Shown here piece after piece: positions 33,968-44,573 of a stretch of 64,000 bases of DNA. The first letter of the stretch is position 1; every line of letters starts with the position of its first letter. The stretch spans positions 62,001-126,000 of the forward strand of contig NZ_JASXSH010000014.1 in assembly GCF_030315745.1 (NCBI RefSeq). Reading direction: 5' to 3'. The stretch comes from Gordonia heveisoli (lineage in GTDB: Bacteria > Actinomycetota > Actinomycetes > Mycobacteriales > Mycobacteriaceae). Made by a program: the position numbers and the translations under genes. The notes beneath the pieces were generated by a model. The model was not told the origin of the DNA, did no database searches, and saw only the letters and a list, made by a program, of their open reading frames with translations.

Positions 33968-35071
33968 ATGACCGCTGTCGCACTGGGATTGCCGACGCCG
34001 CGCACCTCGACTGCGACGGCGTCGCACCCGACCCCGACGTCGGGTCCCCTGCGCGACACCTTCGGACGCGTCGCCCGCGACCTTCGGGTCTCGGTGACCG
34101 ACCGCTGCAACCTCCGCTGCACCTACTGCATGCCCGCCGACGGCCTGGACTGGATGCCGGGTGACAAGCTCCTCTCGACCGAGGAGATGATCCGGGTGCT
34201 GACCGTCGCGGTACGCGATCTGGGCGTCGAACGGATCCGCTTCACCGGCGGTGAACCGCTGCTCCGACGCGACCTCGAAGACATCATCAGCGCCATCGCC
34301 GCGCTGGAGAATCGACCGGAGATCGCGATGACGACCAACGGTCTGGGCCTCACCCGGCGGGCGCGCGGACTCGCCGACGCCGGACTCGACCGGGTCAACG
34401 TCTCCCTCGACACCGTCGATGCCACCCGGTTCGCGCAGGTGACGCGTCGCGATCGACTCGACGACGTAATCGCCGGCCTGGCGGCCGCCGCCGACGCCGG
34501 ACTGGGGCCGATCAAGGTCAACGCGGTGCTCCCCGAGCGTGCCGACCTGGCCCGGCTGCCCGACCTGCTGTCCTTCTGCCTGGCCCATGGTTACGAACTC
34601 CGGATCATCGAGCAGATGCCACTCGACGCCGACCATGCCTGGGCGCGCAACCAGATGGTGACCGCGGACGAGATCATGGCCACCCTGCACGACCACTTCG
34701 ACCTGCGGCCAGATCCGACCCCACGCGGGAGCGCCCCGGCGGCGACCTGGCTGGTCGACGGCCATACCCACGCGGGCCGACCCACCCGGCTGGGTGTCAT
34801 CGCATCGGTGACGCGGCCCTTCTGCGGCGACTGCGACCGCACCCGGCTCACCGCAGACGGCGCCCTGCGCAACTGCCTGTTCGCCGCCACCGAGACCGAT
34901 CTGCGCGGCGCGTTGCGCGGGCGGCGGTCGACCGAAGCCGGTCCCGCCGCCGTGGACGCCGAGATCGCCCGTCTATGGCGCGCCAACGCCTGGGCCAAGG
35001 CGGCCGGACACACCGTCAACTCCGACGATTTCGAGCAACCGGCCCGCCCGATGTCGGCGATCGGCGGCTGA
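33968..35071 (+). CDS. moaA: GTP 3',8-cyclase MoaA
   Basis: A 367-residue radical-SAM enzyme that converts GTP to 3',8-cyclo-GTP, the first step of molybdopterin synthesis. The SAM cluster ligands are Cys47, Cys51 and Cys54 (CNLRCTYC). The second cluster ligands are Cys286, Cys289 and Cys303. The C-terminal double glycine required for activity is present (PMSAIGG). The roughly 25-residue Ser/Thr/Pro-rich N-terminal stretch is longer than usual. ATG 33968 directly follows the preceding stop. MoaC, the next enzyme, is encoded nearby on the other strand at 37447-37962. Confidence 0.95.
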   Translation: MTAVALGLPTPRTSTATASHPTPTSGPLRDTFGRVARDLRVSVTDRCNLRCTYCMPADGLDWMPGDKLLSTEEMIRVLTVAVRDLGVERIRFTGGEPLLRRDLEDIISAIAALENRPEIAMTTNGLGLTRRARGLADAGLDRVNVSLDTVDATRFAQVTRRDRLDDVIAGLAAAADAGLGPIKVNAVLPERADLARLPDLLSFCLAHGYELRIIEQMPLDADHAWARNQMVTADEIMATLHDHFDLRPDPTPRGSAPAATWLVDGHTHAGRPTRLGVIASVTRPFCGDCDRTRLTADGALRNCLFAATETDLRGALRGRRSTEAGPAAVDAEIARLWRANAWAKAAGHTVNSDDFEQPARPMSAIGG

Positions 35072-35089
35072 GGGTACAAGCTGGACATC

Positions 35090-35356
35090 ATGTCGAGCAC
35101 CACCCGCCTACCGATCACCATCCGGTATTTCGCCGCGGCACGGGCCGCCGCGGGCGTCGACACCGAACGCGTCGAGATCGACGCGCACACCTCGATCGCC
35201 GATCTGGAAGGCATTCTCGCCGCCGCGCATCCCGATCTGGCTCCGATCCTGGCGCGCTGCTCCTATCTCCGGGACGAGATCGCGCTGCGTCATCGCGACC
35301 GGCCGCTGCTCCCCTGCGACACGGTCGACGTGCTGCCTCCGTTCGCGGGTGGCTGA
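35090..35356 (+). CDS. moaD: molybdopterin synthase sulfur-carrier subunit MoaD
   Basis: An 88-residue ubiquitin-like protein whose C-terminal Gly-Gly (PPFAGG) is the point at which the thiocarboxylate forms. It gives sulfur to cyclic pyranopterin monophosphate inside the MoaE dimer. It lies 18 bp after moaA. MoaE is encoded 1.2 kb away, beyond rpfA and on the opposite strand. Confidence 0.93.
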   Translation: MSSTTRLPITIRYFAAARAAAGVDTERVEIDAHTSIADLEGILAAAHPDLAPILARCSYLRDEIALRHRDRPLLPCDTVDVLPPFAGG

Positions 35357-35370
35357 GACCACAAACCGCC

Positions 35371-35386
35371 TGTGAGCTTAGTCACA
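35371..35386 (+). promoter_or_regulatory. Crp/GlxR-type binding site upstream of rpfA
   Basis: TGTGAGCTTAGTCACA is a perfect TGTGA-N6-TCACA dyad, the consensus for Crp-family regulators. It lies 15 bp after moaD and about 420 bp before the rpfA start, ahead of the riboswitch leader. In M. tuberculosis rpfA is Crp-controlled as I recall, so the same control is likely here. Confidence 0.85.
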
Positions 35387-35592
35387 TAACGGTGCGATAA
35401 CGGGATGGACACAGGACGACTACTAGCCCCGTGAACTGGGATGACACCCTTTTGCGCGCGAAAGTGCCGAATTCGGCGCGGTTTTCGGCTTGGGACGACT
35501 ACGTGATTCAGCGCGAAGTTCGCCGTAACGTACGAAACGTCCTTCCTCGGAAGGTCACAACACAGCGAACAGAACATAACGTCCCGTCGGCC

Positions 35593-36437
<845 letters not shown>

Positions 36438-36460
36438 CACACGGCATCCGCCCATAGTCG

Positions 36461-36500
36461 AAGGGCCCCGCACGATGAATCATCCGTGCGGGGCCCTTTT
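36461..36500 (+). terminator. intrinsic terminator of rpfA
   Basis: AAGGGCCCCGCACG at 36461-36474 pairs with CGTGCGGGGCCCTT at 36485-36498, and the right arm runs into TTTT. It lies 24 bp after the rpfA stop and just past the moaE stop on the other strand, so it may serve both. Confidence 0.9.
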
Positions 36501-36518
36501 CCAACTCTCGATAGCAAC

Positions 36519-36971
36519 TCAGGCCGACCCGACCCATTCGTCGGAGCCGTCGGCGAAAAACTGATGCTTCCACACCGGAAGCCGCGCCTTCACCTCGTCG
36601 ACCAGTCGCGCACAGGTCTCGAACGCCGCCCGCCGGTGATCGGCGGCGACCGCCACGACGAAGGCCGCATCCCCGACGACGAGATCGCCCACCCGGTGCG
36701 ACACGGCGACCGCGCGCAACCCGGCGGTCGACCCGACGACCTCGAAGACGACCTCGGACAGCACGCGAGGCGCGCTCGGATGGGCGGAGTAGGACAGCGC
36801 GGTCACCGATCGGCCGGCGTCGTGGTTACGGACGGCGCCGGTGAACCCGACGATGGCCCCGGCCGCTCCGCCGGCCGCCGCGCCGACGTAGTTCTCGTGT
36901 TCGGGCAGACTGATCGGCTCGGCGGCGACCGCGGTCCGGATGGCCGCCCCCATCGCAGGTGGCGCGTTCAT
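36519..36971 (-). CDS. moaE: molybdopterin synthase catalytic subunit MoaE
   Basis: A 150-residue protein. Marks are the [15 protein letters not shown] loop, the [13 protein letters not shown] strand and the active-site lysines in [13 protein letters not shown]. With MoaD it adds two sulfurs to cyclic pyranopterin monophosphate to give molybdopterin. Its ATG overlaps the mog stop (ATGA), in a tight moaC-mog-moaE operon. It converges on rpfA. Confidence 0.94.
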   Translation of the reverse strand: MNAPPAMGAAIRTAVAAEPISLPEHENYVGAAAGGAAGAIVGFTGAVRNHDAGRSVTALSYSAHPSAPRVLSEVVFEVVGSTAGLRAVAVSHRVGDLVVGDAAFVVAVAADHRRAAFETCARLVDEVKARLPVWKHQFFADGSDEWVGSA

Positions 36972-37450
36972 GGGTGATCACCTCCACGGATCTGGTCGAG
37001 CGCATGTCGCAGGACACCGTCGAGGACGACCAGACCGTCGCGCACCCCGCCCGTCGAACCGGGCAGGTTCAGCACCAGGGTAGAACCGGACACGCCGGCC
37101 AGGCCGCGGGACAGGATCGCGGTCGGCACCTGTGGCAGGCCCGCGGTACGGATGGCGTCGGCCAGCCCCGGGATCTCGAAGTCGAGTAGCGCACGGGTCT
37201 GCTCGGCGGTGCGGTCGGTCGGCGACACCCCGGTGCCACCGGTGCTGATCACCAGATCCGCACCGGCATCGACCGCGGTCCGCAGCGCCTGCCCGACCGG
37301 CGGACCGTCGGCGACGACGATCGGGCCGGCGACGTCGAAACCGCGCGACCGCAGCCACTCGACGATGATCGGACCCGTGCGATCGGGATAGGTACCCGAA
37401 CTCGCCCGGGTGGAGGCCACCACCACATGCGCGAGCCCGCTCGTGGTCAC
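36968..37450 (-). CDS. mog: molybdopterin adenylyltransferase Mog
   Basis: A 160-residue MogA/MoaB-type protein that adenylates molybdopterin before molybdate insertion. Conserved motifs are the TGGTG loop ([14 protein letters not shown]) and the [12 protein letters not shown] segment. GTG 37450 overlaps the moaC stop (GTGA), and the stop overlaps the moaE start. A longer reading of this frame would run through moaC and is excluded. Confidence 0.92.
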   Translation of the reverse strand: MTTSGLAHVVVASTRASSGTYPDRTGPIIVEWLRSRGFDVAGPIVVADGPPVGQALRTAVDAGADLVISTGGTGVSPTDRTAEQTRALLDFEIPGLADAIRTAGLPQVPTAILSRGLAGVSGSTLVLNLPGSTGGVRDGLVVLDGVLRHALDQIRGGDHP

Positions 37451-37962
37451 GGTTCGTCCGGGTCGTCGCGGCGCCAGTCCCCCGACTTGCCGCCGGTCTT
37501 CTCCAGCAGCCTGATGTTGTCCATGTGGGCCCGCCGGTCGACGGCCTTCACCATGTCGTGCAGGGTCAGCCCGGTCACCGCGACGGCGGTCAGCGCCTCC
37601 ATCTCGACCCCGGTCTGCCCGGAGGTGGCGACGGTGACGAGGACGTCGATGTGATCGGCGCCCACGCTGAAGTCGACGTCGACCGAGGAGAGGGCCAGCT
37701 GATGGCACAGCGGGATCAGCTCGTCGGTGCGTTTGGCGGCCATGATGCCCGCGATCCGGGCGGTGGCCAGCACGTCACCCTTGGGCAGCCCATCCACGCC
37801 GAGCAGTTCGATGACCCGCGTGGTGGTGTGGAAGGTGCCGGCGGCGACGGCCCGACGCCGGGTCGTGGCCTTGTCGCCGACATCGACCATGCGTGCCGTC
37901 CCCGACGCGTCGAGATGCGTCAGGCGTTCGGGCGTGCTGCCGGACGAAGACTCCGGCGACAT
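37447..37962 (-). CDS. moaC: cyclic pyranopterin monophosphate synthase MoaC
   Basis: A 171-residue enzyme that turns 3',8-cyclo-GTP from MoaA into cyclic pyranopterin monophosphate. Marks are [32 protein letters not shown] and the C-terminal [20 protein letters not shown], with the catalytic Lys and His. ATG 37962 is used; it lies four bases after the stop of the preceding small gene. First of the three molybdopterin genes in this operon. Confidence 0.95.
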   Translation of the reverse strand: MSPESSSGSTPERLTHLDASGTARMVDVGDKATTRRRAVAAGTFHTTTRVIELLGVDGLPKGDVLATARIAGIMAAKRTDELIPLCHQLALSSVDVDFSVGADHIDVLVTVATSGQTGVEMEALTAVAVTGLTLHDMVKAVDRRAHMDNIRLLEKTGGKSGDWRRDDPDEP

Positions 37963-37966
37963 CGAT

Positions 37967-38164
37967 TCAGCGGTTGATGTCGGTCTTGGCGTGCACGAAC
38001 GGCAGTTCGTCGACCGGCAGCGGGAACTGGGTCTCACCGAACGGCGACAGCGCGCCGGAAATGCCGGCGGCGAACTCGGAGACGGCGTGCGAGCCGTCGA
38101 GATCCTGGGGCCAACCGTTGTCGACGTACTGCTTCTTGCCAGATTTCTCAGCCACGTCCAGCAT
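37967..38164 (-). CDS. small conserved hypothetical protein
   Basis: A 65-residue acidic protein ([17 protein letters not shown] at the start, ending KTDINR). No domain is recognised. It leads the moaC-mog-moaE operon with only four bases before moaC. A short protein at the same place is known in mycobacteria as I recall (Rv0863). The conserved position suggests a link to molybdopterin synthesis but does not prove it. Confidence 0.75.
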   Translation of the reverse strand: MLDVAEKSGKKQYVDNGWPQDLDGSHAVSEFAAGISGALSPFGETQFPLPVDELPFVHAKTDINR

Positions 38165-38397
38165 TCTGCCATGCGCCCTGCGGGGCCACCGCCCGACCGG
38201 CTCCTTTTGACGGTGGCCGACCCCGACACGTCCGACTGAATGAGTCAACGGTCCAATGTGCGTCGTATTGGGTATCGTCCGATCCGACACAGATCGATCC
38301 GGCACCCATGTATCCAGCACCGATCGATACGACGGCGACCGCTTGCGGCGAAGATCCGTCCGACACGGATACGGCCGAACCTTATGGAGGAGTTCAC

Positions 38398-40803
38398 GTG
38401 GCGCTCAATCCCGGAACCGAGATCGCCGGGTACCGAGTGATCTCACGCCTGGGCCAGGGTGGCATGGGCGAGGTCTACCTCGTGGAGAATCCCACCCTCG
38501 AACGCGAAGAGGCGATGAAGGTGATCTCGGTGGCCGGGGTCTCCGATCCCGGTTTCCAGCAGCGATTCACCAACGAGGCCCGCACCACCGCGAAGCTCAG
38601 CCACCCCGGCATCATCACCATCCACCAGCACGGCATCGCCGACGGTCTGCCGTGGTTCACGATGACCTACCTGCGCGGCAAGGATCTGACCAATGAGCGG
38701 CTGACGCCCGCCGAGGTCGCCAAGGTCATCAGCGATGTCGCCGACGCCCTCGACTACGCCCACCGCCATCAGGTGATCCACCGCGACATCAAACCGGCGA
38801 ACATCCTGGTGCTGCGCGACGAGACGAACGGCGACATCGAACGGACCGTCGTCCTCGACTTCGGGATCGCCAAACTCGTCGACTCCGCGTCGCTGACCGG
38901 CACTCATGCCTTCATCGGCACGCTGGCCTACTCCGCCCCGGAGGTCATCGACGGCGGCGACGCCACCGCCCGCTCCGACCAATACGCCCTCGCCTGTACC
39001 GCCTACGCGCTCCTCACCGGGCAGGCACCATTCCCCGGCACCACGCCGTCGGCGATCCTGATGGCACATGTGCGCAACCAGATCACGCCGGTCGCCCAGT
39101 TCCGGCCGGATCTCACCGCGGTCGACCCGGCACTGCAACGCGCACTGGCCCGCAATCCGGCCGAGCGCTACACCGACTGCCGGGCCTTCGCGGCAGCGCT
39201 GTCGCAGGTGCTGACCGGCCCCGCGGCCGGACCGGTGGCCCCGACGACCATCACGCCGCCCCGACCCATGCCCTACCCGAACGCGCCCTATTCGAGCACC
39301 CCGGGTCCGCACGCATCCGGGCCACATGCTTCTGGGCCACACGCTTCTGGGCCACATCCTTCGGGACCGAATCCGACGGGAGCGGCGTCGGGGGCGTTCA
39401 CCGGACAGCCCAACCATGGCGCGCCGACCGGACACCTGCCGCCCACCGGGGCACCGGGGTACGCGCCGGTCGGCCCGACGCCGAGCCAGCCGCAGTTCGC
39501 GGTCGGCGCACCCCACTCGACCGGGCCGCAGAATCATCCCGGCAGCACCTACCCCACCGGCCCCGGCGGGATGGGCGGTCCGTCCCAGCCGTCGGGCCGC
39601 AAAACCGGCAAGATCGTCGCCGCGATCGCCGCCGTCGTCGTGGTGGTTGCCGCCCTCGTCGGCGGCACGTTCCTCGTCAAGAGCATGTCCTCGGACGGCG
39701 GATCGGACAGTGTCGCAGCGACCCCGACCCCACTCAGCAACCAGGCACGCACCAGCTGCGCAGTGCGGGACGGTCAGGCCTACTGCTGGGGCCGCAACAA
39801 CGACGGTCAGGTCGGCGACGGATCCACCGACAACGAGGTCACCACCCCTCGCCAGGCAAACGGACCGACCAACGTCGTCAGCATCTCGACCGGGCTGTAC
39901 CTGGGCACGGGCAGTTCGTCGGAATCCCACGGGACCACCTGCGCCGTCGGCGGCGGGTCGGCCTGGTGCTGGGGTGACAACAGCCGCGGTCAGGTCGGTG
40001 ACGGTGGCGGCACCACCACCATCAAGGCGCCGCACCAGATCACCGAACTCACCGACGTCACCGGCATCTCCACCGGTGGGGGCAGCACCTGCGCGATCGC
40101 CGGTGGAGACCTCTACTGCTGGGGCGACAACGCCGAAGGCCAGCTCGGCGTCTCCGGTTCGACGGTCAGCACCCCCACCAAGGTCCCCGGGCTCGAGCAG
40201 GTGAGCATGGTCACCACCAACTTCGGCACCACGTGCGCCATCGCCGACGCCTCGTTGTACTGCTGGGGCGGCAACGCACAGGGGCAGATCGGCGACGGCA
40301 GCACCAGTGCCCGCACCGAACCCACCAAGATCGAGGGGCTCGGTGACGTCACCTTCGTCGCCATCGGCGGATACCAGAAGTCGAGCGTCTCCTATACGAC
40401 GACCTGTGCGATCGCATCGGGCAAGGGCTACTGCTGGGGCGACAACCAGTACGGCCAGATCGGCGATGATTCGACGACCACCCGCGACACCCCGACCGAG
40501 GTCGGCGGACTGGAGAACCCGACGGTGATCTCGACCGGCTACGGATCCAGCTGCGCGGTCGCCGGTGGTTCGGTCTACTGCTGGGGCGACAACGACAAGG
40601 GCCAGCTCGGTACCGGCGAATCCAGCGCCACCCGCCCGACGACGGTCAGCGGGATCAGCGCCGCCACCTTCGTGACCACCGGCCTGGGCACCACCTGCGC
40701 GCAGGCCGCGGAGGGAACCTACTGCTGGGGATCCAACAGCTACGGACAGATCGGCGACGGCACCGAGATCGACCGGCCGGCCCCCGAGCGCGTCGGATTC
40801 TGA
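38398..40803 (+). CDS. receptor-like Ser/Thr kinase with RCC1-repeat ectodomain
   Basis: An 801-residue membrane kinase. The kinase domain is at about 8-272: glycine loop GQGGMGEV, ATP Lys41, catalytic Asp130 in HRDIKPAN and DFG at 154-156. A Pro/Gly/Ser-rich juxtamembrane linker (about 275-405) includes a His-Ala-Ser repeat. One transmembrane helix lies at about 406-427. The extracellular part (about 450-801) has seven RCC1-like repeats, each with a (S/T)CA...(Y/W)CWG core and a GQ(V/L/I)G turn, so each blade carries a cysteine pair. Seven blades fit one closed beta-propeller, which probably senses a ligand. GTG 38398 follows GGAGG. It is divergent from the moaC operon. Ligand and targets are unknown. 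Confidence 0.92.
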   Translation: MALNPGTEIAGYRVISRLGQGGMGEVYLVENPTLEREEAMKVISVAGVSDPGFQQRFTNEARTTAKLSHPGIITIHQHGIADGLPWFTMTYLRGKDLTNERLTPAEVAKVISDVADALDYAHRHQVIHRDIKPANILVLRDETNGDIERTVVLDFGIAKLVDSASLTGTHAFIGTLAYSAPEVIDGGDATARSDQYALACTAYALLTGQAPFPGTTPSAILMAHVRNQITPVAQFRPDLTAVDPALQRALARNPAERYTDCRAFAAALSQVLTGPAAGPVAPTTITPPRPMPYPNAPYSSTPGPHASGPHASGPHASGPHPSGPNPTGAASGAFTGQPNHGAPTGHLPPTGAPGYAPVGPTPSQPQFAVGAPHSTGPQNHPGSTYPTGPGGMGGPSQPSGRKTGKIVAAIAAVVVVVAALVGGTFLVKSMSSDGGSDSVAATPTPLSNQARTSCAVRDGQAYCWGRNNDGQVGDGSTDNEVTTPRQANGPTNVVSISTGLYLGTGSSSESHGTTCAVGGGSAWCWGDNSRGQVGDGGGTTTIKAPHQITELTDVTGISTGGGSTCAIAGGDLYCWGDNAEGQLGVSGSTVSTPTKVPGLEQVSMVTTNFGTTCAIADASLYCWGGNAQGQIGDGSTSARTEPTKIEGLGDVTFVAIGGYQKSSVSYTTTCAIASGKGYCWGDNQYGQIGDDSTTTRDTPTEVGGLENPTVISTGYGSSCAVAGGSVYCWGDNDKGQLGTGESSATRPTTVSGISAATFVTTGLGTTCAQAAEGTYCWGSNSYGQIGDGTEIDRPAPERVGF
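39304..39363 (+). repeat. 15-bp coding repeat in kinase linker, four copies
   Basis: Four head-to-tail 15-base units of the GGGCCACATGCTTCT type, encoding Gly-Pro-His-Ala/Pro-Ser, in the linker between kinase domain and membrane helix. Two units are nearly identical at the DNA level, which points to recent expansion. Confidence 0.9.
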
Positions 40804-40880
40804 CACCCGACCCGTTCGATCGACAACGGTCGGTGCCCGTGGCGACACCGTCGGCCCGAGCGGCAACTAGACTCGATCGA

Positions 40881-43232
40881 ATGAGTCCGGATGATCTGCG
40901 CCACAGGCTGGCCGATGATCTGGCCGCGCGTGCCGACGACGAGCTGACCGATCTGCTCGCCCATCGTCCGGACCTGGCATCGCCGCCGCCACAGGGCACC
41001 GCGGTACTGGCCCAGCGCGCGCTGTCGGCGGCCTCGCTCGCCCTCGTCGGCGACGATCTCGACCTCCTCGGGGTGGCGGTGCTGGAGCAGGTTCTCACCC
41101 CGGTCCCCAAGGGCCGCCGCAAGACCCCGCCCCCGGTCACCGTCGATGCGGTCGTCGGCGCGCTCGCCGATCGTGCCGACGCCGACGAGCTGCGGTCGCG
41201 CGTCGACCTGTTGCGCCGGCGCGCGGTGATCTGGGGACCCGACGACGACCTGTCCTTCGGCGCGAATGCCGATGCCGCGCTCCCGTGGCGGTCCAAGGCG
41301 CTGACCGGTCCGCTCGCCCACCTCGACGCAGCCGAGATCGCCGCCCTCATCGATGGACTCGACGAACGCCGGCTGGAACTGCTGCGCACTCTGGCCCGCG
41401 GCCCGGCGTTGGGTCGCAGCCGCGACGCCGACCCCGACGCCGACCCGAATGCACCTGTCCCCCAATTGATCGCGGCGGGTCTGCTCGCCCGAGTGGACAA
41501 TCAGACGGTCGAACTCCCGCCGATGGTCGGCGCCCTGCTGCGCGAGGAGCCGCCACTGCGCACCGACGACCTCCGGCCGCCGCCATTGGTGGATGCCGGT
41601 GGCAAACCTCGCTTCTCGGCCCGCGACATCGATGCCGCGGCAGGCGGTGAGGCGCTCGAACTCATCCGGCACATGACCGCGCTCCTCACCACGCTCGGCA
41701 CTGCGCCTGCGGCGGTGCTGCGGTCGGGTGCGCTCGGCGTACGTGAACTGCGCAGGCTGGCCAAGGCCACCGGACTCGATGTGAAGCGGGTCGGCCTGCT
41801 CGCCGAACTCGCCGGATATCTGCGTCTGATCGATGCCGGTTTTCCGGATCCCCCGCCACCCAACGACACCGGTGAACAGGCTTTTACCCCGACCACCGCC
41901 GCCGACACGTGGTTGCACCAGCCGCGTGAACGCCAATGGGCGGTCCTGCTGGAGGCGTGGCTCGCCATGCCCCGGCGTCCCTGGCAGATCGGCGAGCCCG
42001 ACCGGGACGGCAATGCGCTGGCCACCCTCAGCGGTGACCTGCACGACGCCTACGCACCGGTACAGCGGCGTCTGATCCTCGACGCCCTCACTGCCGCCCC
42101 GACGGCCGCGGCCGTGTCCGCGGAGGCGGTGGTCGCCGCCCTGCACTGGCAGCATCCGCGCCAGATTCGGCGGTTCGGACTCCGGGTGGTGGGCGAAACC
42201 CTGGAGGAGGCACGCGAACTCGGCCTCACCGCCCATCATGCGATCACCTCGGTCGGCCGGGCTGCGCTCGCCGATGACGGCTCCGATCCGGAGGCCGAGA
42301 CCGCACTGCTGCGCGCGATTCACACCGCCCTGCCCGATCCGGTCGACCATTTCCTCACCCAGGCCGATCTGACGTTGACCGTGCCCGGACCGATGACACC
42401 CGAACTCGCCGATCAGGTCGAGATGGTCGCCGACCTCGAATCCGGCGGCGCGGCATCGGTGTACCGGATATCGGAGGAGAGTGTGCGGCGCGCGCTCGAC
42501 GCCGGGCGCAGCAGCAGCGAGCTGATCGCCATGTTCACCGCGCACTCACGTACTCCGGTACCGCAGTCGCTGACCTATCTGATCGAGGATGTGGCCCGCA
42601 AACACGGCCAGCTCCGGGTCGGCATCGCGGCGAGTTTCATTCGCTGCGAAGACCCCACCACCCTGGCGGCGGTACTGCGCAGTCCCGCCGCCGAGACACT
42701 CGCGCTGCGCGCGCTGGCACCCACCGTCGCGGTGTCGCCGTCGGAGGTTCGCGACGTCATCGACGCGTTGCGCGCAGCAGGATTCGCACCGGCCGGCGAG
42801 GACTCGTCGGGCACCCTGGTCGACCTGCGGCAGCGCGGCAGCCGGGTGAACATCTCCCGGCAACGCCGCCAGCCCACTCCTCGCCGCAGCACGCCCGCTC
42901 CCGCCCAGCTGGCAAATGCGGTGAGCCGCATGCGTTCCCACGATCGCGCGAATGCCGCACAACCCGCCACCGCCCGGACCGGTACCACCACCACGACGCC
43001 GGTGCGGGCGACCGGCGGCGGCGAATCGGCGACCGCCCTGATCCAGCTCGCGCTGCGCGCCGGCCGCAGGCTGCGCGTCGGGTACGTCGACGCGCAGGGC
43101 TCGGCCAGCAGGCATGTGGTGTCGCCGCGCATCCTGGGCGCCGGGCAGCTGATCGCGGTCGAGGAGGGCAGCGACGAGGAGCAACGCTTCTCCCTGCACC
43201 GGGTGACCAGCATCGACCTGCTCGACTCCTGA
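40881..43232 (+). CDS. helicase-associated protein (XPB/Ssl2 N-terminal-like and WYL-like)
   Basis: A 783-residue protein, Arg/Ala/Asp-rich and without Walker motifs. The middle (about 440-640) resembles the helicase-C-like, XPB/Ssl2 N-terminal-type domain found in actinobacterial partners of XPB. The last 65 residues (ALIQLALRAGRRLRVGYVDA onward) look like a WYL ligand-binding module. The intervening region, about 660-710, is Arg/Pro/Thr-rich. In M. tuberculosis the equivalent gene (Rv0862c) directly neighbours XPB, so a DNA-repair or helicase-accessory role is likely. ATG 40881 follows TAGACT by about eight bases and may be leaderless. An upstream GTG is less likely. Confidence 0.8.
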   Translation: MSPDDLRHRLADDLAARADDELTDLLAHRPDLASPPPQGTAVLAQRALSAASLALVGDDLDLLGVAVLEQVLTPVPKGRRKTPPPVTVDAVVGALADRADADELRSRVDLLRRRAVIWGPDDDLSFGANADAALPWRSKALTGPLAHLDAAEIAALIDGLDERRLELLRTLARGPALGRSRDADPDADPNAPVPQLIAAGLLARVDNQTVELPPMVGALLREEPPLRTDDLRPPPLVDAGGKPRFSARDIDAAAGGEALELIRHMTALLTTLGTAPAAVLRSGALGVRELRRLAKATGLDVKRVGLLAELAGYLRLIDAGFPDPPPPNDTGEQAFTPTTAADTWLHQPRERQWAVLLEAWLAMPRRPWQIGEPDRDGNALATLSGDLHDAYAPVQRRLILDALTAAPTAAAVSAEAVVAALHWQHPRQIRRFGLRVVGETLEEARELGLTAHHAITSVGRAALADDGSDPEAETALLRAIHTALPDPVDHFLTQADLTLTVPGPMTPELADQVEMVADLESGGAASVYRISEESVRRALDAGRSSSELIAMFTAHSRTPVPQSLTYLIEDVARKHGQLRVGIAASFIRCEDPTTLAAVLRSPAAETLALRALAPTVAVSPSEVRDVIDALRAAGFAPAGEDSSGTLVDLRQRGSRVNISRQRRQPTPRRSTPAPAQLANAVSRMRSHDRANAAQPATARTGTTTTTPVRATGGGESATALIQLALRAGRRLRVGYVDAQGSASRHVVSPRILGAGQLIAVEEGSDEEQRFSLHRVTSIDLLDS

Positions 43233-43331
43233 GGCGCAGCCGGGCTAATTCGATGGACGGGCGGGCCGCGCCCACCTAGTGTGGTCGAGCCGTCGCCCGA
43301 CGGCGAGAAGCACACGAACACAGGAAGAATC

Positions 43332-44543
43332 ATGACGAGCCAGTTCCCCGTCCCACTCTCCGGCGCCGCCGCATCGACCCTGTTGTGGGCCGATGAGACG
43401 TCGATCGAGACGCGCGCACTCGAACAGCTGCGCCGGGTCTCGACGCTGCCGTGGGTGCACGGGGTGCGTGTCATGCCCGACGTCCATGTCGGTAAGGGCG
43501 CCACCGTCGGCTCCGTCATCGCCATGCGCGACGCAGTCTGTCCGGCCGCCGTCGGCGTCGACATCGGCTGCGGAATGGCCGCGGTCCGAACCGATCTCAC
43601 CGCCGACGACCTGCCAGATGATCTCGGCCCGCTGCGTTCGGCGATCGAGGCCAAGGTTCCCGTCGGCTTTCGCGGGCACCGCGATCCGGTAAATACCGAC
43701 CGCATGCTCGCCGGCGGTGGGTGGAAGCCGTTCTGGGACCGCTTCGGCGACCTGCACAGCGGTGTCCGCCAGTTGGACATCCGCGCGCACAAGCAGATGG
43801 GCACGCTCGGCGGGGGCAACCACTTCATCGAGATCTGTCTGGCCGATCCCGACGACAACGGCGTCGAGGCGGTCTGGATCATGCTGCATTCGGGATCCCG
43901 CAACATCGGCAAGGAACTCGCCGAGCGGCATATGGCGATCGCCGCGAAGCTCCCACACAACGCCGGACTGTCCGACCGCGATCTGGCCGTATTCGTGTCC
44001 GGCACACCGGAGATGGATTCCTACCGACGGGACCTCGACTGGGCGCAGGAGTATGCGGCCCGCAATCGCCGGGTCATGCTCGCGCTGGTCTGCCAGGCAG
44101 TACGGGAGAGTTTCGCGGCACGCCGGGTCGTCTTCGACGAGCCGATCAGCTGCCACCACAATTACGTTGCCACCGAACAGGTCGACGGCCTCGAGCTGCT
44201 GGTGACCCGAAAGGGCGCCATCCGCGCGGGCAGCGGCGACCTCGGGCTGATCCCCGGTTCGATGGGCACCGGTTCCTACGTGGTGCGCGGACTCGGGTCG
44301 GCGGCATCGTTCTACTCGGCCTCCCATGGCGCCGGGCGACGGATGAGCCGGACGAAGGCGCGGCACATGTTCACCGCCGCGGACCTGGCCGCCCAGACCC
44401 GAGGGGTGGAATCACGCAAGGACGCCGGCGTGGTCGACGAGATCCCGGCGGCGTACAAGGACATCGACGAGGTCATCGCCGCCCAGACCGACCTCGTCGA
44501 GGTCGTGGCACACCTGCGGCAGGTCGTGTGCGTCAAGGGCTGA
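43332..44543 (+). CDS. rtcB: RNA-splicing ligase RtcB
   Basis: A 403-residue protein of the RtcB family, which seals RNA 2',3'-cyclic phosphate or 3'-phosphate ends to 5'-hydroxyl ends with GTP and Mn2+. Metal-site and guanylation motifs are visible: the Asp-His pair in VMPDVHVGKGATVG, the Cys in GVDIGCGM, the His in GGGNHFIE, the LHSGSRNIG segment and the SHGAGRRMSRTKAR segment with the guanylated His. AGGAAG precedes ATG 43332. It has no archease gene next to it. It is inserted between the helicase-associated protein and the XPB helicase genes. Confidence 0.92.
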   Translation: MTSQFPVPLSGAAASTLLWADETSIETRALEQLRRVSTLPWVHGVRVMPDVHVGKGATVGSVIAMRDAVCPAAVGVDIGCGMAAVRTDLTADDLPDDLGPLRSAIEAKVPVGFRGHRDPVNTDRMLAGGGWKPFWDRFGDLHSGVRQLDIRAHKQMGTLGGGNHFIEICLADPDDNGVEAVWIMLHSGSRNIGKELAERHMAIAAKLPHNAGLSDRDLAVFVSGTPEMDSYRRDLDWAQEYAARNRRVMLALVCQAVRESFAARRVVFDEPISCHHNYVATEQVDGLELLVTRKGAIRAGSGDLGLIPGSMGTGSYVVRGLGSAASFYSASHGAGRRMSRTKARHMFTAADLAAQTRGVESRKDAGVVDEIPAAYKDIDEVIAAQTDLVEVVAHLRQVVCVKG

Positions 44544-44573
44544 CGATCCGCTCACCCCCGGCTACTGTCAGGG

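Noticed and set aside
38398-40803. Long frame on the opposite strand across the kinase gene (38443-40866)
   Set aside because: GC-rich codon bias opens antisense frames; the sense product has intact kinase motifs and RCC1 repeats.
40740-42545. Antisense frame of 601 codons across the helicase-associated gene
   Set aside because: Shadow of the real gene; Arg/Gly/His-rich without domains.
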